A stretch of 9,531 bases of DNA, from positions 1 through 9,531 of the forward strand of contig BHEQ01000062.1 of assembly GCA_003864535.1 (NCBI GenBank), written 5' to 3'. Positions within the stretch are counted from its first letter, which is position 1. The number at the start of each line of letters is the position of its first letter. This document shows positions 5,387 to 9,531 of the stretch, in pieces. This stretch comes from Gammaproteobacteria bacterium. GTDB lineage: Bacteria; Pseudomonadota; Gammaproteobacteria; Cardiobacteriales; Wohlfahrtiimonadaceae. The notes beneath the pieces were generated by a model that saw only the letters and a list, made by a program, of their open reading frames with translations, made no database searches and was not told the DNA's origin. The translations under genes and the position numbers were made by a program.

Positions 5387-7309
5387 TTATCTCGCATCAC
5401 TTATTTTAATAGAATTTGGCAGCGGCAAAGTTAAGATCAAGCACACTAGATGCACCAAATCTTTACCTGTTTGTGTACACTCGCTATTATCAATCAATAA
5501 CTCTATTGATCTAGACAATAACATAGAGGAAATTGGGGATAATGTTGCCAGATCAATAAAAATACTATCCAAGGTTTTTACCAAATTAATCCCATGCTCA
5601 TAAATACAATCTTCTGGAAAATTTAAATTATTCCATGCTTTGTTATATTGTATCCGAGCATTCTCTTGATTAATAAAAGAATGCTCAGCTAAAATTGAAA
5701 ATAATTTACTCACTGCAATCATATGCTGCGCGAGTGTATCTTCTTGCTTTGAGAAATCCAGAGTGAATAGTGGCTTATTTATTTTATCAATCGCTTGATT
5801 GAGTAAACGCCACAGTGTGTATTCAAATACGGACACATTTCCATCTGCTTTAATTAGTAAAAATAGGCACCGCTTAGTTTTTTCTAGATCAAGCGCACTA
5901 ATATTTTTTAAACTTGGAAAAATATTCAGCATCAGTGGTAGGCGCTTAGAATTACTGAGTAATGTTATTTGTTGAGAATAAATTTTTTGTGTGTACGCCG
6001 CAATATTAGAGCTTAATGTATCTGTAATAATTTTAATTTGTTGATTAAAAATAGTTTTATCTTTACTAAGCAGCAAAGCACATCCAAATCCAATCACGTT
6101 AATATTACTTGTATCTTGCATTATTTGGATTGTGCTCAATTGTGTCTGTGCTTTACGCATCAATACATTTTGAGGAGCCATCGCCATTGCCACACCACTT
6201 CCTGACTCATCTCCAAATGCCTCTTCAATAATTCCTGCATCAATATATTGCAAATATGCGGGCACAAAAGTCCGATCAATCGCTTTAATACGTAATAATA
6301 TTGGTGGATGTGTATTAAACCAACCTTTCCTGGCTGCATAATCACTTAAGTAAAAATGGCTAAATAGTTCAAATGATTGAGCACCCTGCTTACTAAGCAT
6401 CACGGGCATACTACTTGTTAACTTAGCTATTTTCATTAATACTTTTGCCAGCGCATTATTACGCGTCATCCTTACCGCCTCGGTATCGGCTAAATATTCA
6501 CGTTCGCGTGAAATTTTAGATTTAATAGCGCGCGCACATAGTGCACCAGTAAAACCAACAGTCAAGTAAATCCAGCCGAGACCGAACATAAACATACGGG
6601 CAAAAGGCACAGATTCAAAGCGCCCACTCTTATCATAATAAAAATCACGCTCAACACCTAAACCAAGTCGGTCAAATTGTTTTGGATAAGTTCCACCAGC
6701 TAAACCAAGCAAGCTCCGTCCCATCAAGAACAAAGATTGCAGACCATATAACCAAGCTACTAATTTAAAATTTAATAGGCAATCTTTATGTAAAATATGG
6801 CTCATTTCATGTGCGACCATACCTTGCAGCTCTTCACGACTAAGTCTTAATAAAGCTCCTTGAGTTACTGCAATTGAAGCGTCTTTATTATTTGAGGCTA
6901 CCGCCAAAGCATTAATATTTTCCTGAGGTAAAATATACGCACGCGGAATTTGCATACGCGCTGCAACTGCAAGCTCTTGAATAATATTAACATAAGATTT
7001 AACTCTCTCGCGAGGATTTAACTCATCAACCTCTACCGCATTCATTGCGTGCATCACAGCTTCAGCTCCGCCTCTTAATTGATACATTTTCATAAATGTT
7101 TCAATAAAAATAATGGACAGAGCAAGGCAGGTACATGCTATTAAAGCTTTATCCCAATAACTAGATAAAGGCTCTTTAGTAAAAAAACTGATAAATATTA
7201 CCATTGCTCCTGAAAATGCCGCAATAACTACCATATAGGCGCACAAAAACAAGATAATTAAATAATTAGTTTTACGCAATATTGCATCTTTTCTCCTAAA
7301 AAAACTCAT
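5387..7309 (-). CDS. Membrane-bound M48-family zinc metallopeptidase with long C-terminal extension (HtpX-like)
   Basis: The product is a 640-residue integral membrane protease, probably acting on misfolded or surplus membrane proteins with its active site on the cytoplasmic side, as in HtpX. Two N-terminal membrane segments (about 14-43 and 52-76) precede the zinc motif HEMSH (167-171; ligands His167 and His171, catalytic Glu168). Two further hydrophobic stretches (about 182-204 and 238-260) lead to SREREYLADTEAVRMTRN, whose Glu271 is the expected third zinc ligand. Next is THPPILLRI (333-341), typical of HtpX-type enzymes. HtpX itself ends near residue 290, whereas here about 290 more residues follow the peptidase domain. 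Part of this tail, LIKADGNVSVFEYTLWRLL, weakly recalls TerB-like helical domains. The start has GGAGA 8 bases upstream and a strong promoter. It is monocistronic, with repeat copies on both sides. Confidence 0.87.
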   Translation of the reverse strand: MSFFRRKDAILRKTNYLIILFLCAYMVVIAAFSGAMVIFISFFTKEPLSSYWDKALIACTCLALSIIFIETFMKMYQLRGGAEAVMHAMNAVEVDELNPRERVKSYVNIIQELAVAARMQIPRAYILPQENINALAVASNNKDASIAVTQGALLRLSREELQGMVAHEMSHILHKDCLLNFKLVAWLYGLQSLFLMGRSLLGLAGGTYPKQFDRLGLGVERDFYYDKSGRFESVPFARMFMFGLGWIYLTVGFTGALCARAIKSKISREREYLADTEAVRMTRNNALAKVLMKIAKLTSSMPVMLSKQGAQSFELFSHFYLSDYAARKGWFNTHPPILLRIKAIDRTFVPAYLQYIDAGIIEEAFGDESGSGVAMAMAPQNVLMRKAQTQLSTIQIMQDTSNINVIGFGCALLLSKDKTIFNQQIKIITDTLSSNIAAYTQKIYSQQITLLSNSKRLPLMLNIFPSLKNISALDLEKTKRCLFLLIKADGNVSVFEYTLWRLLNQAIDKINKPLFTLDFSKQEDTLAQHMIAVSKLFSILAEHSFINQENARIQYNKAWNNLNFPEDCIYEHGINLVKTLDSIFIDLATLSPISSMLLSRSIELLIDNSECTQTGKDLVHLVCLILTLPLPNSIKISDAR

Positions 7310-7348
7310 CTTTTAATCTCCATACTTCATATTTTTAAATTAAGATTT

Positions 7349-7378
7349 ATTATATCATTTAGCTATTATTTTAGTTAA
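7349..7378 (-). promoter_or_regulatory. Sigma-70 promoter of the M48 gene (extended -10)
   Basis: On the minus strand TGATATAAT is a perfect extended -10 (hexamer at 7349-7354, TG at 7356-7357). It is preceded by TTAACT (7373-7378), a 4-of-6 -35, at an 18-base spacing. Transcription would begin about 30-35 bases before the ATG, leaving a short leader that carries GGAGA. The signal is one of the best in the window, but the surroundings are very AT-rich. Confidence 0.6.
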
Positions 7379-7390
7379 GTATTGAAACAA

Positions 7391-7516
7391 AAAAGCTATC
7401 CTTATTAGGCGTACATCTATAAATTTCTTTTTCAGATGATCCGATATTTTTAGTTAAAAATATCGTAAGCTTTGAAAAATCTAATTTATAAAAGTGCCTT
7501 TAAGAATAGCCTTTTT
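7391..7516. repeat. Intergenic repeat copy D (full length, different palindromic core), probable tsf terminator
   Basis: AAGC, TTGAAAAATCTAATTTATA and AAG at 7467-7494 match 5332-5359 of copy B at 26 of 28 bases. The other end is GGCGTACATCTATAAATTTC. The two ends are inverted repeats over roughly 35 imperfect bases, reaching outward to AGCTATCCTTA on the left and TAAGAATAGC on the right. The core is a separate perfect palindrome: CGATATTTTTA (7442-7452) and TAAAAATATCG (7455-7465) around GT. Read on the minus strand downstream of tsf, the structure ends in AGCTTTTTTG, so it is a plausible terminator. Confidence 0.7.
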
Positions 7517-7544
7517 AGTCTCTTTATAATCTATAAATAAAGTT

Positions 7545-8411
7545 TTATAAACCTGCTTGTGCCATTACCTCAGCGGCGAAGTCTGTTTTAATAATTTCAA
7601 CGCCTTCACCTAAACCAAAGCGAATGAATTTAACTACTGTTGCATTTTTAGATTTTAAAAGCTTCTCAACGGTAATATCAGGATCTTTAACGAAGTTTTG
7701 CCCTAATAAAGTAACCTCTTCTAAATATTTACGCATCCGTCCTTCTACCATTTTAGCAACGATATCAGCAGGTTTTCCTGATTCTGACGCTTGAGCTGAG
7801 TAAATTTCACGCTCTTTATCTAATAATTCCACAGGAACTTCAGAGCTATCTAAACAGATTGGTTTAGATGCAGCAACATGCATCGCAATATCTTTAGCAA
7901 GCTCAATATCAGAACCTTTAAGCTCAACAATAGAGGCAATCCTAATTCCATGTGTATAAACACCTAAAATATTATCAGATTCAAGCAGCGCCATACGGCG
8001 AACGCTAATGTTTTCTCCAATTTTAGAGATTAAATCATTGCGAACCTCATCCACAGTTTTGCCGCGCATAGGTAAGCTTCCAACAAGCTCGATGCTTGCA
8101 GGTTTATTGGAGATAATAAGATCGGCAACTTCATTTGCAAAGCTTAAATAATCTTCATTTTTAGTGACGAAGTCAGTTTCGCAGTTTACTTCTACAATAA
8201 TTGCTGTAGTACCTTCTTGGCGCACTAACAGCATACCTTCAGCAGCAGCACGGCTTGCTTTTTTATCCGCCTTAGCTTGACCATTTTTGCGCATTAAATC
8301 AATTGCAGCGTCGATATCGCCATTTGTTTCAACTAAAGCTTTTTTGCATTCCATCATTCCGCAATCGGTACGCTCACGTAATTCTTTTACTAGTTTTGCC
8401 GTAATTTCCAT
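7545..8411 (-). CDS. tsf: Translation elongation factor Ts
   Basis: EF-Ts is the guanine-nucleotide exchange factor that releases GDP from EF-Tu in the cytoplasm. The 288-residue product is close in length to the E. coli protein and begins like it: ITAKLVKELRERTDCGMMECKKAL (UBA-like N-domain, 3-26). The core holds the EF-Tu-contacting TDFV motif (79-82, in CETDFVTKNEDY), and the HVAASKP segment is also conserved. AGAGG lies 9 bases before the ATG. It follows rpsB in the order found across bacteria, separated by 98 bases that contain an attenuator-like hairpin. Unlike the usual gammaproteobacterial order, pyrH and frr do not follow; a repeat and an M48 gene do. Confidence 0.98.
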   Translation of the reverse strand: MEITAKLVKELRERTDCGMMECKKALVETNGDIDAAIDLMRKNGQAKADKKASRAAAEGMLLVRQEGTTAIIVEVNCETDFVTKNEDYLSFANEVADLIISNKPASIELVGSLPMRGKTVDEVRNDLISKIGENISVRRMALLESDNILGVYTHGIRIASIVELKGSDIELAKDIAMHVAASKPICLDSSEVPVELLDKEREIYSAQASESGKPADIVAKMVEGRMRKYLEEVTLLGQNFVKDPDITVEKLLKSKNATVVKFIRFGLGEGVEIIKTDFAAEVMAQAGL

Positions 8412-8435
8412 CTTTTTAAACCTCTTTAAATTTAA

Positions 8436-8470
8436 AAGCCCGCCTGCAATAGGTTCTGCAATGCGGGCTT
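8436..8470 (-). terminator. Intercistronic attenuator-like hairpin between rpsB and tsf
   Basis: AAGCCCGC (8436-8443) and GCGGGCTT (8463-8470) are a perfect 8-bp stem around a 19-base loop, a GC-rich island in an AT-rich gap. On the transcribed strand TTTT and more A/T follow. It has the form of a rho-independent terminator but lies inside the operon, so partial termination lowering tsf relative to rpsB is the likely role. A comparable arrangement is known in E. coli rpsB-tsf. Confidence 0.75.
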
Positions 8471-8509
8471 ATTAATAATTATTCAACATAATAATAAAAA
8501 ATAATAAAA

Positions 8510-9274
8510 TTAAGCTTTGTCTGCTACAAGCTCATCATTAGGGACTTCAACAAAATCACCTTTTTGAGCAGCCGCTGCAACTAGGCGTGCGTTTGATCCG
8601 CGTGCTTCAATTACAATATTAGCTACAGCTGTAGTGTATAACTGAATGGCGCGAATTGCATCATCATTACCTGGGATAATATAATCAATACCATCAGGAG
8701 AGCTGTTAGTATCGACAATTCCAATAATAGGAATGCCCATTTTACGTGCTTCAGCGATTGCATTTTTCTCATAACCAACATCAATGACAAATAAAGCATC
8801 AGGGATATTAGGCATATCTTTAATTCCGCCAAAACTACGTTCAAGCTTATTTAATTCACGTGATGCAACAATGCCTTCTTTTTTGGTCATACGCTCAATC
8901 GAGCCATCTGCCATTTGGATTTCAATCTCGCGCAAACGTTTGATAGATTGCTTAACTGTTTTAAAGTTAGTAAGCATTCCACCAAGCCAGCGATGATTCA
9001 CATATGGCATATCAGAACGAATCGCTTGTTCCATAATTGATTCACGCGCAGCACGTTTTGTGCCAACAAACATAACGCGCCCATTTTTAGCGGCAATACT
9101 AGATAGAAAGTTCATTGCATCTTCAAAAAGAGGCATAGTTTTTTCTAAATTTATAATATGGATTTTTGAGCGCTCACCAAAGATGAACGGACGCATCTTA
9201 GGATTCCAGTAACGGGTCTGGTGACCAAAGTGAACACCAGCTTCTAACATATCGCGCATTGATACTTTTGACAT
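8510..9274 (-). CDS. rpsB: 30S ribosomal protein S2
   Basis: S2 binds the 30S subunit between head and body and is needed for S1 attachment. The 254-residue product is near full identity to E. coli S2 in several blocks: SMRDMLEAGVHFGHQTRYWNPKM (5-27), HIINLEKT, MFVGTKRAA, NHRWLGGMLTN, GGIKDM, PDALFVID, and IVDTNSSPDGIDYIIPGNDDAIRAI. The C-terminal tail is somewhat longer than in E. coli and ends in acidic and alanine-rich residues, as is common. AAAGGA lies 8 bases before the ATG. It is the first gene of the rpsB-tsf operon. Confidence 0.98.
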   Translation of the reverse strand: MSKVSMRDMLEAGVHFGHQTRYWNPKMRPFIFGERSKIHIINLEKTMPLFEDAMNFLSSIAAKNGRVMFVGTKRAARESIMEQAIRSDMPYVNHRWLGGMLTNFKTVKQSIKRLREIEIQMADGSIERMTKKEGIVASRELNKLERSFGGIKDMPNIPDALFVIDVGYEKNAIAEARKMGIPIIGIVDTNSSPDGIDYIIPGNDDAIRAIQLYTTAVANIVIEARGSNARLVAAAAQKGDFVEVPNDELVADKA

Positions 9275-9388
9275 TTTAAAGTCCTTTAAATTAGGGTTAG
9301 GCCTCCAAGCTCAACTAAAACAACTAAATTAATTAGCACCCTGTTTTAGATTCAAATAAGCTTGTGTGGATTTGTGCTTTTAAAAAAG
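9275..9388 (-). promoter_or_regulatory. rpsB 5' leader, candidate S2 autoregulatory region
   Basis: About 110 untranslated bases separate the predicted start of transcription from the rpsB ATG. On the minus strand AGGGT (9338-9342) can pair with ACCCT (9293-9297), enclosing a loop that ends just before the AAAGGA ribosome site. A small GCTTTT/AAAAGC hairpin lies near the 5' end. In E. coli and other gammaproteobacteria S2 represses its own operon through a structured rpsB leader. This leader is in the right place, but I cannot confirm that it matches the conserved fold. Confidence 0.35.
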
Positions 9389-9394
9389 CTCGCC

Positions 9395-9423
9395 TTTATA
9401 GCATGTTTTACAAAATATTGGAA
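9395..9423 (-). promoter_or_regulatory. rpsB promoter with GC-rich discriminator
   Basis: On the minus strand TGCTATAAA gives an extended -10 (TATAAA at 9395-9400, TG at 9402-9403). A weak -35, TTCCAA (9418-9423), lies 17 bases upstream. The -10 is followed by GGCGAGC, a GC-rich discriminator typical of promoters under stringent (ppGpp/DksA) control, in keeping with a ribosomal operon. Confidence 0.55.
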
Positions 9424-9480
9424 TAAATATAAGAATGCATCTATTAATTTTCACTTTCAGGCATATCTATTTATTAAGTT
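9423..9480. repeat. Possible diverged repeat copy E
   Basis: ATAAATATAAG (9423-9433) is identical to the outer flank of copy C (1681-1691). Five bases later ATCTAT follows in both; four of the five bases between differ, all by transitions (GGCAC versus AATGC). The following TTTTCACTTTCAG resembles copy D. ATCTATTTATTAAG further on may be a decayed opposite end. The sequence is AT-rich, so chance similarity is possible. Confidence 0.3.
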
Positions 9481-9531
9481 TTGATAGTAAGGATATAATG
9501 TAACTGATTAATTTAATTAAATGGCTATTTT

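Noticed and set aside
8287..8996. Plus-strand and alternative minus frames over tsf and rpsB
   Set aside because: They are shadows of strongly conserved translation genes and show no independent coding evidence.

Overview
This AT-rich window looks like bacterial chromosome from a gammaproteobacterium. The clearest evidence is the ribosomal protein S2 and EF-Ts genes, whose proteins resemble the E. coli versions over long stretches (for example the S2 motifs VHFGHQTRYWNPKM and NHRWLGGMLTN). I cannot name the genus. Low GC and cytoplasmic-type house-keeping genes fit several host-associated or aquatic low-GC gammaproteobacterial lineages, but that is inference.

Layout, left to right. Positions 2-472 (+) hold the C-terminal end of a glycoside hydrolase family 3 protein of the NagZ/beta-hexosaminidase type. 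Positions 665-1684 (+) encode a LacI-family regulator of the Cra/FruR-ScrR-like type. It converges on a minus-strand FGGY pentulose kinase (probable D-ribulokinase, 1732-3291). Next come a minus-strand pair with a 4-base ATGA overlap, a cytoplasmic D-Ala-D-Ala dipeptidase (4618-5208) followed by coaBC (3395-4621); then a 640-residue membrane M48 metallopeptidase (5387-7309, minus), tsf (7545-8411, minus) and rpsB (8510-9274, minus) with its promoter and leader. The left third reads as a sugar-use locus with its own regulator. The right third is core translation machinery. The middle combines coenzyme A synthesis, dipeptide recycling and membrane proteolysis. No gene-free stretch exceeds 300 bases, and I see no tRNA, rRNA, CRISPR array, transposase or phage gene.

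The most unusual content is between the genes. A small repeat family occupies most of the larger intergenic gaps. One end reads approximately GGGYACATCTATGTGTGC and the other carries GAAAAATCTAATTTATA followed by GAAGCCCC or AAAGTGCC. Copies lie at 476-562 (core deleted), 5240-5372 (full, 15-bp perfect stem) and 7391-7516 (full, with an unrelated palindromic core). A single-end remnant lies at 1681-1730 and a doubtful diverged one at 9423-9480. The conserved ends, imperfect terminal inverted repeats and exchangeable hairpin cores suggest a MITE-like or REP-like element that may also work as a transcription terminator. Two inverted copies of the same end bracket the LacI-type regulator.

Regulatory signals can be read at several starts. 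There is an extended -10 inside a 7-bp inverted repeat before the regulator, two near-identical inverted 16-bp sites centred 52 bp apart before the kinase, a perfect extended -10 before the M48 gene, a promoter with a GC-rich discriminator before rpsB, and an attenuator-like hairpin between rpsB and tsf. All regulatory roles are inferred from sequence alone.
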